Below are positions 30,815-42,368 of a stretch of DNA of 64,000 nucleotides, in pieces. Numbering within the stretch: the first letter of the stretch is position 1; each line of letters opens with the position of its first letter. The position numbers and the translations under genes were made by a program. The DNA comes from Erinaceus europaeus (Eukaryota > Chordata > Mammalia > Eulipotyphla > Erinaceidae). The stretch spans positions 43,877,237 to 43,941,236 of the forward strand of contig NC_080185.1 of the NCBI RefSeq assembly GCF_950295315.1. The letters are read 5' to 3'. The notes beneath the pieces were generated by a model, which did no database searches, was not told where the DNA came from, and was given only the letters and a program-made list of their open reading frames with translations.

Positions 30815-31018
30815 ATTTTTTTAATCTTTACAGGGGGTGGAGATTAATGGTTTGCAGTGGACAATAAAATACAGTAGTTTATACATGTGTAACATTTCTT
30901 TGTTTTCCATATAACAATATAACACTCCCCAGGTCCTCCTTTGCCATCATGTTCCAGGACCTGAACACTCCCCCTCCCACCCAGAGTCTTTTACTTTGGT
31001 GCAATACCCCAAGGAATA
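30815..31018 (-). mobile_element. L1 3' UTR, second subfamily
   Basis: ACAATAAAATACAGTAGTTTA, TTCCAGGACCTGAACACTCC and GAGTCTTTTACTTTGGTGCA. Confidence 0.78.
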
Positions 31019-31025
31019 TATATAT

Positions 31026-31284
31026 ATGCCACCAAGTTTATTACTGGGGCTCTGTGCCTACATGATGATACAATTCCTGGATGCCATTTTTCCTTTTCTT
31101 TCTTTTGGATAAAGGCTGAGAAACAGTGAGAGAGGGAGGAAGAGAGACAAAGAGAAGAAAGACGCCTGTGGCACTGCTCCACCGTTCATGAGGCATCCTC
31201 CTTTCAGGTGAGATTGGGGACTTGAGCCTAGGTGTTGGAATATACTAAGGTGTTGGCTCTACTGGGTGTGCCATCATCCTGTCA
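31026..31284 (-). mobile_element. SINE family B with extension module
   Basis: Diverged module (GCCACCAAGTTTATTACTGG), TC block, CACCGTTCATGAGGCATCC and GGGTGTGCCATCATCCTG head. Confidence 0.75.
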
Positions 31285-31285
31285 C

Positions 31286-31932
31286 ACTGAAGTCCTTATT
31301 TAAGTCACCTTAGTTCTTGGGATTGGGAGGGGAGGGGCAGTTATATTTAGTGGATGCAGCAGTATGGAAACAGTGACATTCTGTGTGCTTCAGTTTTCTT
31401 CTTGTCATTTCAACCTCTGTGTCCCATTAGGGGATCCCATCATGTCAGCAGGTAGCTCTCTCCATTTTGGCCTTCCTGGAAAGACTTCTGGCTTCATGGT
31501 CCTCATTTGTAACTCAGATATCTTGATATCTGGTAAATTCAGAGGTCAATCCCTAGAGGCAGAATCAGTTATGGCCTTCTCTGCTGCGTCTGAGAACATG
31601 GTACGGTTGTCATGTCTGCAGGGGGGCTCTTATGTTGTACTGAGCAGTTGTGGGGGAAGAAGTCTGTTGCTCAGGCCCTGTCAAGGAGTCATATACTTTG
31701 ATAACCAGAATTCCAGAGGTTAGCATCACTGGTTAAAGCATTATAGAGAAAATCAATTAGCGAAACATGGATTAGCAGGGAGTAGAGGAAATTGCAACAT
31801 ACTGATCCATCGGAATGTGCCTTATTTATCTAATAAAAACACACATAGATGTATTATATATTTATTATATTAACACACACTATATTTGTATATGTGTGTT
31901 TTAAATTCATTTTGATTTTTCTTTTGTATTTA
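31286..31932. other. Unassigned DNA with an unexplained 119-codon ORF
   Basis: A plus-strand frame at 31,364-31,723 is the longest ATG-started frame in non-repeat DNA here. Its product has no recognisable domain or transmembrane segment. I treat it as chance. Confidence 0.35.
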
Positions 31933-31934
31933 TT

Positions 31935-31989
31935 TATTTTTGATTGAAACAAAGAAATTGAGAAGGGAGGGGTGGATGGAAGGATAGAG

Positions 31990-32021
<32 letters not shown>

Positions 32022-32092
32022 AAGATACCTTCAACACTGCTTCACCATTCATGAAGCTTCCCCTCTGCAGGTGTGAGTTGCGGGATATACAT

Positions 32093-32151
<59 letters not shown>

Positions 32152-32160
32152 TACATATAC
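31935..32160 (-). mobile_element. SINE 3' half plus (ACATAC)n microsatellite
   Basis: GAAACAAAGAAATTGAGAAG, CACCATTCATGAAGCTTCCCC, then a TACACA-type run at 32,088-32,160 replacing the tRNA-like head. Confidence 0.72.
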
Positions 32161-32166
32161 AATGTT

Positions 32167-32408
32167 TTTTCCCCCACCAGGGTTATTGCTGAGGCTTAGT
32201 GTCTACATAGTGGATCCACAGCTCCTGGCAGCCTCTCCCTGCTCTTCCTTCCTTCCTCTCTCCCTCCCTCCCTCCTTCCCTTTCTTCTTCTTTTTGTATG
32301 AATCTGATGGACAGAGAGAAATTGAGAGGGGAAAGAGAGATAGAGAAGGAGAGGGGAAGAGAGACATCTGCACCATTGCTTGTGAAACTTGCGCCTGTAG
32401 AGACTGGG

Positions 32409-32441
<33 letters not shown>

Positions 32442-32548
32442 GCTAGAGTAGTGGTCACCTTGGGCCAATGGTGGTACCAGGGAATGAACTCAGTTTCAGG
32501 CATGCAGATCCTGTGCAGTAGCACTGAGCCATCTTCCTGGCCTTTGGA
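32167..32548 (-). mobile_element. SINE with extension module and altered head
   Basis: Module at 32,178-32,240 (ACCAGGGTTATTGCTGAGG), TC block, a (GA)n run at 32,408-32,436, and a head reading GGTACCAGGGAATGAACTC. Confidence 0.7.
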
Positions 32549-32549
32549 A

Positions 32550-33288
32550 TGTGCTGGTTTTGTTTTGTTTTATTTTTATTTCTTTTAAAATGTCTTCTTT
32601 TAGAGGATAATGTTTCTCTCCCCATGGCTGCAAAAGAGGAGCTAATGTAAAAATTCTCCACAACCATGAATCTTGTGTAACTAATGTCATTGTGAGAGAA
32701 AAACAAACGCAGGGTTTTACAGACTCTGTGGCCTTATTAGATTATCTATCTCAAGGCCATGGCTGTGTAGACAGGAAGCCAGGTTAGAGAGGAGGGACGG
32801 CTCTTGTCCTGTGTGACTGTTGCAACCTAGTCCAGTTTTCCTTTTGAATCAGGTGGGAGTGGCTTCACCGCTCATCAATATTTATTACCACAAGGCATTC
32901 CTCTCTGGGGGTATGAGGGCAGAGAAAATTGAATCTATTAAGGAGAGAATTTTTCAAAAATCATTTTTATTTTGAACTTCACTTTCAAAGCTTTAAGAAG
33001 GCATACATGGCACTGAATAATACATTTTAAAACCGCACAGCTTGATAAAGTGAAACGGGCATTACCCATGAAGGTGTCTTCGGAATCAGGAATCAGGTGG
33101 ATGAGCTTTCAGTGCTATCTCTCTTACCACCTTCTAGGCAGGCACTGGTTGCCATTTCCTGTATAATATGTTCATTTGCATTGCATCTATAATCTAATGA
33201 TAGCAATAATGATGTGCTTACCATTTCCCATGTGGCACATTGATATTGAAAGCCATCTATGACACTCACCTGAATTGTTTATTCTTTT
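32550..33288. other. Unassigned DNA
   Basis: Unique-looking sequence without open frames of note. Confidence 0.45.
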
Positions 33289-33289
33289 T

Positions 33290-33518
33290 TTTTTTAGAAA
33301 GATAATTTAAAAAATGTTTTTAATCTTTATTTTGAAAAGAGACAGAGAGAAATTATGAGGGGGAGGTGGAAATAGTGCGGAAGAGACAGAGAGACACCTG
33401 TAGCCCTGCTTCACCACTTGTGAAGCTTATCCCCTGCAGGTGGGGAACAGGTGCTTGAACCCAGATCCTTGCGCACTGTAATGTGTATACTTAACCAGGT
33501 GCACCACCGCCTGGCCCC
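33290..33518 (-). mobile_element. SINE family B
   Basis: GAAAAGAGACAGAGAGAAATT, CACCACTTGTGAAGC, GGTGCTTGAACCCAGATCC and GGTGCACCACCGCCTGGCCCC. Flanks ATTGTTTATTCTTTT and ATTGTTAATTCTTTT give a 15-bp TSD with one mismatch. Confidence 0.92.
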
Positions 33519-33529
33519 AGATTGTTAAT

Positions 33530-34500
33530 TCTTTTCAAACTGCAAAGAAGTGAGATTTCCTACGAAATACCATAGCTTGTATATTCATTCACCAGTTCAT
33601 GAACATTGATTTGTTTCCAGTTTTTGGTGGTTTCTATAGACATTTCATCTTGTGGGTTGCAGAAGGTGGGAGGTCTGGCTTCTGTAATTGCTTCCCCGCT
33701 GAACATGGGCGTTGACTGGTCAGTCCATACTCCCAGTCTGCCTCTCTCTTTCCTTAGTAGGGTGGGTCTCTGGGGAAGCAGAGCTCCAGGACACATTGGT
33801 GGGGTCTTCAGTCCAGGGAAGCCTGGCCGGCATCCTGATGGCATCTGGAACCTGGTGACTGAAAAGAGAGTTAACATACAAAGCCAAACAAATTGTTGAG
33901 CAATCATGGACCCAAAGCTTGGAATAGTGGAGAGGAAGTGGTAGGGGGGTACTCACTGCAAACTCTAGTGTACTTCTGCTTTCAGGTATATATTTTTCAA
34001 TAGTTTATGGATACGTGTGAACATATGTTCTCTTTCACAGAAACTGGTGTATATCTCGGTTTTGGGTCTTTGTTAGAAAGTGAACCACCTGGGATGGAAT
34101 TAGAGTATACTATGTAAGGAAAGGTCTCACCCGAGTAATGAAGCTGAAGGGTTGTCATTCCACACGTGAGGTCTCTGGACACAGTCTGAGCTGAAGCATG
34201 TTGAGGTGGCAATCGTTGTGTTGATTAGGTTGCGATCGGAAGATGCAATATTATTTGATATGGATTGGGAGAGGCATACGGGAAAGTGGGCCCTATCCAA
34301 AGGTTCCAGGACTGGGGGAAGTAGAGGCTCTATAGTGGAGATGTGATTCCTGCTGTCTTAGGGTTCAAAAAGACAATGGATAGTTAATGTTATCATCACA
34401 TTATTTGGTAATTGGGTTCACTTTGAAAAGTACTTTTGTTAGGGTTTGCTGTACAGTACCCAGTATCTTGTATGTAGCTGGGCTATTGGTTGCTTCTACC
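33530..34500 (-). mobile_element. Long L1 3' UTR
   Basis: Antisense; shares every block with the sense copy at 20,340-21,230, including GGTTGCGATCGGAAGATGC and CAGTACCCAGTATCTTG. The first ~120 bp (to 33,650) look like an older L1 segment. Confidence 0.85.
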
Positions 34501-34509
34501 ACCAAGTCT

Positions 34510-34655
34510 TTAAAAAAATATTTTTTATTTGTTTAATTTGGATAAAAACAGAACGAAATTGAGAGGGAAGATAGAGAGAGGGAGAGAGACAGCTCCAGCA
34601 CTACTTCACCTACTTGTGAAGCTTCCCTCCTGCAGGTGAGGACCGGGAGGTTGAG
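34510..34655 (-). mobile_element. SINE family B, head lost
   Basis: GATAAAAACAGAACGAAATTG, CACCTACTTGTGAAGCTTCC and CTGCAGGTGAGGACCGGG; stops before the B box and joins a T run. Confidence 0.78.
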
Positions 34656-34734
34656 GGTTGTTTTTTTTTTTTAAATATATACTTAGATTTGTCTTTATAT
34701 ATATATATATATATATCTTTTGATATTTATTGAT

Positions 34735-35125
34735 TTATTTTTTAAATTTATTTCTTTATTGGGGAATTAATGTTTTACATTCAACAGTAAATACAATAGT
34801 TTGTACATGCATAACATTCCCAAGTTTCCCATTTAACAATACAACCCCCACTATGTCATTTATGGACCTGTATTCTCCCCACCCACCCACCCTAGAGTCT
34901 TTTACTTTGGTGCTGATTTATTTTTAATTACTCACAGTAATTACAATTATTGACATGGGTAAAATTTCCTATCTCACTATGATAGGTGTCTGCCAAACTT
35001 TCTCATCCTCAGCCCATCTCCCCCTCCGTTATATACAAGGACCTGAAAGCCCCCACCCACCCTCTCCAGAGTCCTTTTGCTTTGTACAGTAGACCAAACT
35101 TAATCCAAATTCTCCTTTGTGTTGA
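34735..35125 (-). mobile_element. Two L1 3' ends in tandem
   Basis: 34,735-34,912 is second-subfamily L1. 34,913-35,125 repeats related blocks in an older form (CCAGAGTCCTTTTGCTTTG). A (TA)n run lies at 34,697-34,716. Confidence 0.7.
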
Positions 35126-35136
35126 GTCTTTTTTTT

Positions 35137-35443
35137 AAATTTTAAATATTTATTTATTTATTTATTTTTATTTAAGAAATGATTAATTAACAAAACCATA
35201 GGGTAGGAGGGGTACAATTCCACACAATTCCCACCACCCAATCTCCATATCCCACCCCCTCCCCTGATAGCTTTCCCATTTTCTATCCCTCTGGGAGCAT
35301 GGACCCAGAGTCATTGTGGGTTGCAGAAGGTGGAAGGTCTGGCTTCTGTAGTTGCTTCCCCACTGAACATGGGCATTGACTGGTCGGTCCATACTCCCAG
35401 TCTGCTTCTCTCTTTCCCTAATAGGGTGGGTCTCTGGGGAAGC
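35137..35443 (-). mobile_element. L1 3' UTR, TSD resolved
   Basis: Very short 5'-truncated antisense insertion. TSD GAGTCTTTTTTTT at 35,124-35,136 and 35,444-35,456. Confidence 0.85.
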
Positions 35444-35456
35444 GAGTCTTTTTTTT

Positions 35457-35625
35457 TTTTTTTTTACATAGGGACAGAGAGGCTTAAAGAGAGAGAGAGA
35501 CAGAGAAACACAGAGACCACAGCACCAAAACTTCCTTCAATGTGGTGGAGTACAGGCTTGAACTTGGGTCATTCGCATGGCAAAATGGTTCATTGTTCAA
35601 GTGAGCAGTTTAACTAGCCCTGCCA
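35457..35625 (-). mobile_element. SINE family E
   Basis: GAGACCACAGCACCAAAAC, GGCTTGAACTTGGGTCATTC and CAAGTGAGCAGTTTAACTAGCC. Confidence 0.75.
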
Positions 35626-35667
35626 CCAAGTCTAACTTGCATCTGTCAGCATACAACTGATTTCTTT

Positions 35668-36015
35668 TTTTTTTTTTTTTTTTTTGCTTCCAGGGTTATT
35701 GCTGGGGCTCAGTGGATTCACCACGGAATCCACTGCTCCTGGAGACCATTTTTTCCACTTATGTTGCCATTGTTGTTTCATCACTGTTGTGGTTATTATT
35801 ATTGTTGTTGCTGTTGTTGGATAGGACAGAGAGAAATGGAGAGAGGAGGGGAAGACAGAGAGGGGGAGAGAAAGATAGACACCTGCAGACCTGCTTCACC
35901 ACATATGAAGCGATTCCCCTGCAGGTGGGGAACCGGAGCTTGAACTGGGATCCTTAAGCTGGTCCTTGCGCTTTGCACCACGTGCGCTTAACGTGCTGTG
36001 CTAACACTGGACTTC
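35668..36015 (-). mobile_element. SINE family A with extension module
   Basis: Complete module, tail, TC block and head. Flanks ACAACTGATTTC and CACAGTTGATTTC suggest the TSD. Confidence 0.92.
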
Positions 36016-36117
36016 CACAGTTGATTTCCTTTACCTATTTTACACACACCTGCAATCCCTTTCTCTTCTAGCACCCTTCAGTATGTTTGTTCTCTAAGAG
36101 TTCATTTGCTTTGTTTT

Positions 36118-36330
36118 TTTAGTGGTCCACCTGGTTGAGTGCACAAGGACCTGGGTTGAAGCCCCCAGCCCCACATGCAGTGGGGGAAGACTCCTATGTG
36201 GTGAAACAGTGTTATAGGTCTTTCTCTCTCTCCCTCTCCTTCTCCCTCTCCCTCTCTCTCCATCTCTATTTCCCCGTTCCCTCTGAAGTTCTCACTGTCC
36301 CTATCCAAAATAAATAAAACATTATCAAAT
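36118..36330 (+). mobile_element. SINE family B
   Basis: GTGGTCCACCTGGTTGAGTGC and CTGGGTTGAAGCCCCC boxes, expanded TC tract, AAAATAAATAAAAC tail. Confidence 0.85.
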
Positions 36331-36489
36331 AGATGAAAATGACTGAATTATTCTAGTCATGCAGGTTCCAAACCTTTATCATGCTTGATTTTCTTCCTAC
36401 TTATTCTCTGTCTCTCTCTCTCTTTCCATTTAGAAATTTCTCTTGAATTGTTCTCTTAACTTATATAACATATAAACCATATAATTTTA

Positions 36490-36539
36490 TTTTAAAGTTT
36501 ATTTTATTTCATGGGAGGGGGGAAGGAGAGAGAGAAAAA

Positions 36540-36582
<43 letters not shown>

Positions 36583-36645
36583 GGAAAGAGAGATAGATAT
36601 GACCAGAATATCACTGGGGAGATAGCATAATGGTTTTGCAAATAT
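36490..36645. mobile_element. SINE fragments around a (GA)n run
   Basis: 36,490-36,610 looks like an antisense SINE tail with (GA)n at 36,537-36,575. 36,614-36,645 is a D head (GGGGAGATAGCATAATGG). Confidence 0.55.
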
Positions 36646-36652
36646 ATATATA

Positions 36653-36990
36653 TTTTTTTGCCTCCAGGTTTATTGCTGGGTCTTGGTACCTGCACTACAA
36701 ATCCACAGCTCCCGGAGGCTATTTTTTCCCTTTTGTTGCCCTTGTTGTTGTTATTATTGTTATTGCTGTCTTGCTGTCATTGTTGCTGGATAGGACAGAG
36801 AGAAAATCGTAAGAGGAAGGGAATGCAGAAAGGGGGAGAGAAAGATAGACACTTGCAGACCTGTTTCACTGCTTGTGAAGTGAACCCCCTGCAGGTGGGG
36901 GGGGGGGTGTTTCCGAGCTGGGATCTTTAAAGTCGGTCCTTGTGCTTTGCAGCCACATGCTCTTAATCCACTGTGCTGCTGCCCATCCCC
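36653..36990 (-). mobile_element. SINE family A with extension module
   Basis: Module, tail and TC block intact. A G run (36,897-36,907) precedes the B box. Confidence 0.88.
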
Positions 36991-37258
36991 CTCCCTTTTG
37001 TGGTGCAAACCTGGGATGTCAGAGCCTCAGGCACCAGAGTTTCTTTGCATAACCATTGTGCTGTCTACCCCTGCCTACAAAAAGGCTTTTGTGCCTGAGG
37101 CACTAAAAGTCCCAAATTCAATCCCCAGCACCAAGACAGAGTTGAACAGTGAGCACAAAAAGAGAATATCACTCTGGCATATGCGATGCCATAGATCAAA
37201 CTTGGAACCTCATGCTTGCAAGCCCAGTACTTTACGTGCTGTACCATTTACTGGGTAG
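36991..37258. mobile_element. D and C SINE fragments
   Basis: 36,991-37,073 antisense D (CATAACCATTGTGCTGTC), 37,078-37,165 sense D 3' half (CAAATTCAATCCCCAGC), then antisense C 37,160-37,255 (ATCACTCTGGCATATGCG). The opposed D pieces could form a weak hairpin. Confidence 0.65.
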
Positions 37259-37414
37259 CTATCTGCTCTGCTGTATGATTTCCTTACTCACCTCAGATTT
37301 TCTATTAAAAAAAACCCCAAATTAATTGATTTGGTAGTGTATAGCATTATATAAACATCGTTCTAGCCAATCTGTAAATACTACATTAAATTCACCATTG
37401 AAAGTTCAATTCTG

Positions 37415-37680
37415 GGAGTTGGGTGGTAGCGCAGCAAATTAAGCACACTTGGCGCAAAGCACAAGCATCGAGTAAGAATCCCTGTTCGAGCCCTGGGCTC
37501 CCCACCTGCAGTAGAGTTGCTTCACAGTCCGTGAAGCAGGTCTGCAGATGTCTGCCTTTCTCTCCCCCTCTCTGTCTTCCCCTCTTCTCTCCATTTCTCT
37601 CTGTCCTATCCAACAACGACGACAACAATAACTGCAACAATAAAAAACAACAAGGGCAACAAAAGGGAATACATTTTTAA
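37415..37680 (+). mobile_element. SINE family A, TSD resolved
   Basis: Perfect 14-bp TSD AAAGTTCAATTCTG at 37,401-37,414 and 37,681-37,694. GGTAGCGCAGCAAATTAAGC head. Confidence 0.93.
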
Positions 37681-37791
37681 AAAGTTCAATTCTGTCCACC
37701 TCTTTCACCTGATTTCTCCCCACCCCCTTCCTCCTTTCTATTTTTCACCATTTACTCCTTCAATTTAATTTAGAAAGCTATTCTTTAAAGC

Positions 37792-38012
37792 AGGGGTGGG
37801 AACCTTCTTTTTTTTTTTTTTTCTTTTCTGTCAAGGGCCATTTGGATACTTAACATCATTCAGGGGTCATACTTAATTATCGATTTTAAAAGGTGTTCGT
37901 AATGTGACAATGAAAAAAGGCTCCTAGAGTGACTGAATTTCAACTCCTGCCTGTGGTTGCCTTAATGAGTTTGTGGGTTCTACACAGCCCTCGGGCCATT
38001 CCCCACCTCTGA
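37792..38012 (+). mobile_element. hAT-type MITE, second copy
   Basis: It starts CAGGGGTGGGAACC and ends CCATTCCCCACCTCTG, clear terminal inverted repeats. It shares CAAGGGCCATTTGGATA and CTGCCTGTGGTTGCCTT with 13,384-13,613. No convincing 8-bp TSD remains, so it is older or decayed. Confidence 0.75.
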
Positions 38013-38222
38013 TGTAGAACCTTCAAGTTCTAGCTTCAATCCATGGAGATGCAAATGTTAAGTAAGACAAAGCTACTGCTCATGCGCATTAAGGACTAGT
38101 AAGTGATGTTAAATTTAACTCTCGTACTAAATAACAGACACTTCTGAGGCAGAGAAGCTAAGGGTTAGCTTCTTAGTTGAAGAAAGCTACAGTTGACGGC
38201 CATGTCCCCCTTCCTCTCAGGA

Positions 38223-38556
38223 TAAACAGGGCTTTCTTTCTTTAAGATTTTTTTCTTTTATTTTTAATATTTATTTATTTTCCCTTTCGTTGCCCTTGCT
38301 GTTTAACACTGTTGTGATTATTGATGTCGCTGTTGTTGGATAGAAGAGAGAGAAATGGAGAGAGGAGGGGAAGACAGAGAAGGGGAGAGAAAGACAGACA
38401 CCTGCAGACCTGCTTCACTGCTTGTGAAGGGACTTCCCTGCTGGTGGGGAGCCTGGGGCTCAACCTGAATCCTTAAGCTGGTCCTTGTGCTTTGTGCTAT
38501 GTGTGCTTAACCCACTGAGGCACTGCCCAACTCCCGGCTTTCTTTCTTTCTTAAAA

Positions 38557-38594
<38 letters not shown>

Positions 38595-38734
38595 TGAGAA
38601 ACATAAGAGGAGAGAAAGAACCAGGCATCACCCTGGTACATGTGCTGCCAGGGATTGAACTCAGGACCTCATGCTTGAGAGTCTGATGCTTTATCCACTG
38701 TGCCATCTCCCGGACCACATAAACAGGGCTTTCT
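38223..38734 (-). mobile_element. SINE family C with an A SINE nested in its tail
   Basis: C occupies 38,535-38,718. ATAAACAGGGCTTTCT before 38,240 and at 38,719-38,734 is the outer TSD. An antisense A SINE (38,243-38,533) sits between, with its own duplication GGCTTTCTTTCTTT. A (TTTA)n run lies at 38,557-38,595. Confidence 0.85.
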
Positions 38735-39490
38735 ATAGCTGCCGCTGGTCAGCAGCCTTAGAACTTGCTACGCCTGCCCAAGAGTCCACTGATGACCGAC
38801 CCAAACAAATTGTACTCTCTTTATACAGAAAAGAAAAGAAAAAAAAAAACCAATCCAAAAAAACCCCCAAAACCCAAAAACCTGCTTGTTGCTATAAGTT
38901 ACTCTGAGAAAGTTGATAACTGTGTAAAAGGGCATATACGCTGCTATGCTCAGGGCCCGGTTTCTTTTTTGTGGACACAAGTCGGTATAATAAACACAGC
39001 TTCCTGAATAAAAGCCTCTCTCTGAGAATCCAATAACACTTACAGGAAGTATATGCATTATAGCCTGGGAAGTAGAGCAGTAGCTAGAACATTGAACTCA
39101 ACAGTAATGAGATCCCATGCTCTGGGGCATAAATGAATCGATCGTGGGAGGGTGGGACACAACCCACTGTAGGGTGCCCGGCAGAACTCTACTCTGACAG
39201 AGACTGGGCGTGATCAGGGCGGTATGGCCATAGACCAGAACTATACTCTGTAATCTTAAAATCTTGTAACTTACCTTTAATCACACACACAAAAAAGAAA
39301 TCAAAATAAAAACAGAATGCTCAAAAATAAATAATAACCACAGAACTATATGTGTAATGAACTGTGGTAGCACAGAGGGGGGAAATCATTTCTGCTTTGT
39401 GACAATGAAGAGCTATTTTAGCCAAATTTCTTGAGGTATGTTTGTGACTGGATTTATAGCAGATTTTTTTCCCATCCTCTAAGACATGTC
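38735..39490. other. Unassigned DNA, LTR-like in part
   Basis: AATAAACACAGCTTCCTGAAT then AAAAGCCTCTC near 38,990 resembles a retroviral R/U5 polyadenylation region, but no TG...CA ends or TSD could be set. 39,061-39,115 is F-like SINE debris. Confidence 0.35.
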
Positions 39491-39492
39491 TT

Positions 39493-39820
39493 TCTTTCTT
39501 CCTTCCTTTCTTTCTTTCTTTCTTTCTTTACTTTTTTTTTTTTTGTATCCAGGGTTATCTCTGGGGCTCAGTGCCAATACTACAAATCCCCTGCTCCTGG
39601 TGGCCATTTTTTTCTGTATTATTGGATAGGGTAGAGAGAAATTAAGAGACACGGAGGAGGAGAGAAAAAGGGAGAGAGGCAGAGAGGCACCTACAGACCT
39701 GCTTCGCAGCTTGGAAAGCATCCCCTCTGCAGGTAGGGAACCTGGGGCTTGAAGCTTGCTCCTTGCTCCTTTGGACTTAGTGCTCTGTGCCCTTAAGTGG
39801 GTGTGTCACCACCCGGCCCC
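39493..39820 (-). mobile_element. SINE family B with extension module, TSD resolved
   Basis: Perfect 15-bp TSD TCTAAGACATGTCTT at 39,478-39,492 and 39,821-39,835. (CTTT)n at its 3' tail. Confidence 0.93.
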
Positions 39821-40027
39821 TCTAAGACATGTCTTCATTATGGAACAGAAGCAGGACAATTAATTGGTTTAGCAGTCAAACGACAGGATGCAGTTCATTT
39901 ATTTGTTAATATCATCAGTAAGCATTTATTAAGGGCTTATTGAGAACTGACCCCAGAAAAACATATTTTCTAACATGGCACTGGGTGGGAAGGAAGTGGT
40001 CCAAAATGGATGAATTGGATGGAATGT

Positions 40028-40690
40028 AACTATCTGGCTTCTGTAATTGCTTCTTTGCTGGACATGGGTGTTGACAGGTTGGTCCATACCCCTAGCCTGT
40101 TCCCATCTTTCCCTAGTGGGTACTACTCTGGGGAGGTGGGGTTCCAGGACATACTGGTGAGGTGGTCTGCCTAGGGAAGTCAGGTTGGTGTCATGGTAGC
40201 ATCTGCAACTCGGTGTCTGAAGAGCACTAAGATATAAAGCAAAAGAAATTGTTTAGAAATTGTTTAGAAATTGTTTAGAAATTGTTTAGTAAGCAGATGA
40301 GATTTGGGATCTTCATGTTGGAAGAAGCTAAGAAGTCCATTTTAGGAATAGTCCAAGGGGTGCATGACTTTGCTAATTTTTGCCTGAGCCCAACAGCTAA
40401 CACGCAGATACTGGTCCTGAAATGAGTGCAGCCTAGAATGTTCCTTGCTATGACCATGGAATGTGTGTTCAGACTGACAGGGATGCAGAGGTTACACAGG
40501 CTCCTGTGCTAAGTATGGGTAGACATGGGTCCTAGGTCAGATCAATGGGATTGACAGTTAGCAGTATTTACATACTTTCCGTATACCTGGGAGCTACTTT
40601 CTGCCCTGATCCAGCTTTCTAGTTCTATTTCCAATTCTGACACCATCCTCCTGGACAGTACTTTCATCTGGTTCTATTTTCTAAAGCATG
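40028..40690 (-). mobile_element. L1 3' UTR
   Basis: CTGGCTTCTGTAATTGCTTC through CAGCTAACACGCAGATACTGG to GAGCTACTTTCTGCCCTGATC (this last stretch diverges from other copies). It contains the 11-bp tandem array at 40,246-40,290. Confidence 0.7.
40246..40290. repeat. 11-bp tandem array, four units
   Basis: Unit AGAAATTGTTT repeated four times without visible mismatch inside the L1 3' UTR; other copies here have one AAATTGTT. Confidence 0.93.
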
Positions 40691-40760
40691 ATCATCAGCT
40701 AAAGCTGAGCTGTGGGTCTTGACTGGTATGTGGAACTGTCCTTGATGATGTGCTTTTTCT

Positions 40761-41348
40761 TTTTTTTTTTAAATTTTTTATTAAGAAAGGATTAATGAAC
40801 AAAAACATAAGGTAGGAGGGGTACAACTCCACACAATTCCCACCACCCAATCCCTATAACCCACCCCCTCCCATGATAGCTTTCCCATTCTCTAGCCCTC
40901 TGGGAGCATGGACCCAGGGTCGTTGAGGGTTGCAGAAGGTAGAAGGTCTGGCTTCTGTAATTGCTTCCCCGCTGAACATGGGCGTTGACTGGTTGGTCCA
41001 TACTCCCAGTCTGCCTCTCTCTTTCCCTAGTAGGGTGTGCCTCTGGGGAAGCTGAGCTCCAGGACACATTGGTGGGGTCTTCAATCCAGGGAAGCCTGGC
41101 CAGCATCCTGGTGGCATCGGGAACCTGGTGATTGAAAAGAGAGTTAACATATGAAGCCAAACAATTTGTTGAGCAATCATGGATCCCAAGCTTGGAATAG
41201 TGGAGAGGAAGTGGTAGGGGGATACTCACTGTAAACTCTAGTGTACTTCTGCTTTCAGGTATATATTTTGCAGTAGTTTATGGATACGTGTGCACATAAG
41301 CTCTCTCTCACAGAAACTGATGTATATCTAGGTTATGGGACTTTGTTA
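40761..41348 (-). mobile_element. L1 3' UTR, TSD resolved
   Basis: TSDs ATGATGTGCTTTTTCT (40,745-40,760) and ATGATGTGTTTTTTCT (41,349-41,364) differ at one base. Antisense poly(T) at left. Confidence 0.92.
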
Positions 41349-41364
41349 ATGATGTGTTTTTTCT

Positions 41365-41755
41365 GAGTGGGTGAGCCACTGGGGTGGCCTCCATTTTGTG
41401 TGTCCGAATACACAATTTAACACCATCATCCTTTAGAGAGCTGTCAATCCAAGGAATCCACCCCCTCCCCCCCCACACACACAAAACTTGGATGCAATTT
41501 AACTAAAAACCATGCTAGGCTTCACGTTCCTGATTAAAGGTGGGTAGGAAGGAAAGTTGCTTAACTCAGTCTGTGGGGAGAAGGTACCAGGGAGGATTCT
41601 TAGAGGTTAAATGGATTGAGTACAAGGTATCTTTGGGGACTTTAGTGTGGGCTAGAGTGGTACATTGGGAGATACCTGGGTGAGGTAAACTGTAAAACTT
41701 ATAAATTATGGTCAGCTCATGAAGGTCATTGATTGCCAAGCTAACCAGTGAGACA
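41365..41755. other. Unassigned DNA
   Basis: Possibly old L1 flank; contains a short C run near 41,463. No gene signature. Confidence 0.4.
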
Positions 41756-41757
41756 AT

Positions 41758-41955
41758 TTTTTAAAAAATCATCTTTATTTATTATTAGCTAGAGACAGCC
41801 AGGAATTGAGGGAGGTGGAGATAGAGAGATACCTGCAGCCTTATTTTATGGCTTGTGAAGCTTTCCCCCTGCTGGTGGGGACTGGGGGCTTGAACCTGGA
41901 CCCTTGTACACTGTAACCTATGTGCTCAACCAGGTGTGCCACCACCTGGCCCTGT
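41758..41955 (-). mobile_element. SINE family B
   Basis: AGCTAGAGACAGCCAGGAATTG, GGGGGCTTGAACCTGGACC and TGTGCCACCACCTGGCCC head. Confidence 0.9.
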
Positions 41956-42065
41956 GAGATTGAATTTTGTAGTGTAAGAAAAAAAAAATCTATCACACAC
42001 ACCACACAGTACCACACACCACCACCACCACCACCAAGTATGTCTTTGGCAAAAGGTTAATTTTT

Positions 42066-42353
42066 AAAAAAGTTTTTTTAATATTTATTTATTTTTCCTT
42101 TTGTTGCCCTTGTTTTTCATTGTTGTAGTTATTGTTGCTGTTGTTATTGATGTCGTCGTTGTTAGATAGGACAGAGAGAAATGGAGAGAGGAAGGGCAGA
42201 GAAGGGGAGAGAAAGACACCTGCAGACCTGCTTCACTGCCTGTGAAGCGACTCCCCTGCAGGTGGGGATGCAGGGGCTGGGACCGGGATCCTTATGCTGG
42301 TCCTTGCACATTGCGCCATGTGCACTTAACTGGGTGCGCTACCTCCCGACTCC
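42066..42353 (-). mobile_element. SINE family A, TSD resolved
   Basis: TSD AAAAGGTTAATTTTT / AAAAGGTTGATTTTT (42,051 and 42,354). A CAC microsatellite lies just upstream at 42,003-42,036. Confidence 0.92.
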
Positions 42354-42368
42354 CAAAAGGTTGATTTT

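Noticed and set aside
31364..31723. 119-codon frame in non-repeat DNA as a possible host exon or gene
   Set aside because: No domain, no convincing splice or promoter context, and a length expected by chance in 64 kb.
32088..32160. CRISPR-like regular repeats
   Set aside because: Simple ACATAC microsatellite without spacers; the genome is mammalian.
37792..38012. An 8-bp TSD for the second hAT copy
   Set aside because: Flanks TCTTTAAAG and ATGTAGAAC do not match well enough.
38889..39025. LTR with polyadenylation signals
   Set aside because: Two AATAAA motifs and an R/U5 flavour, but no TG...CA termini or TSD could be identified, so it is listed only as unassigned.
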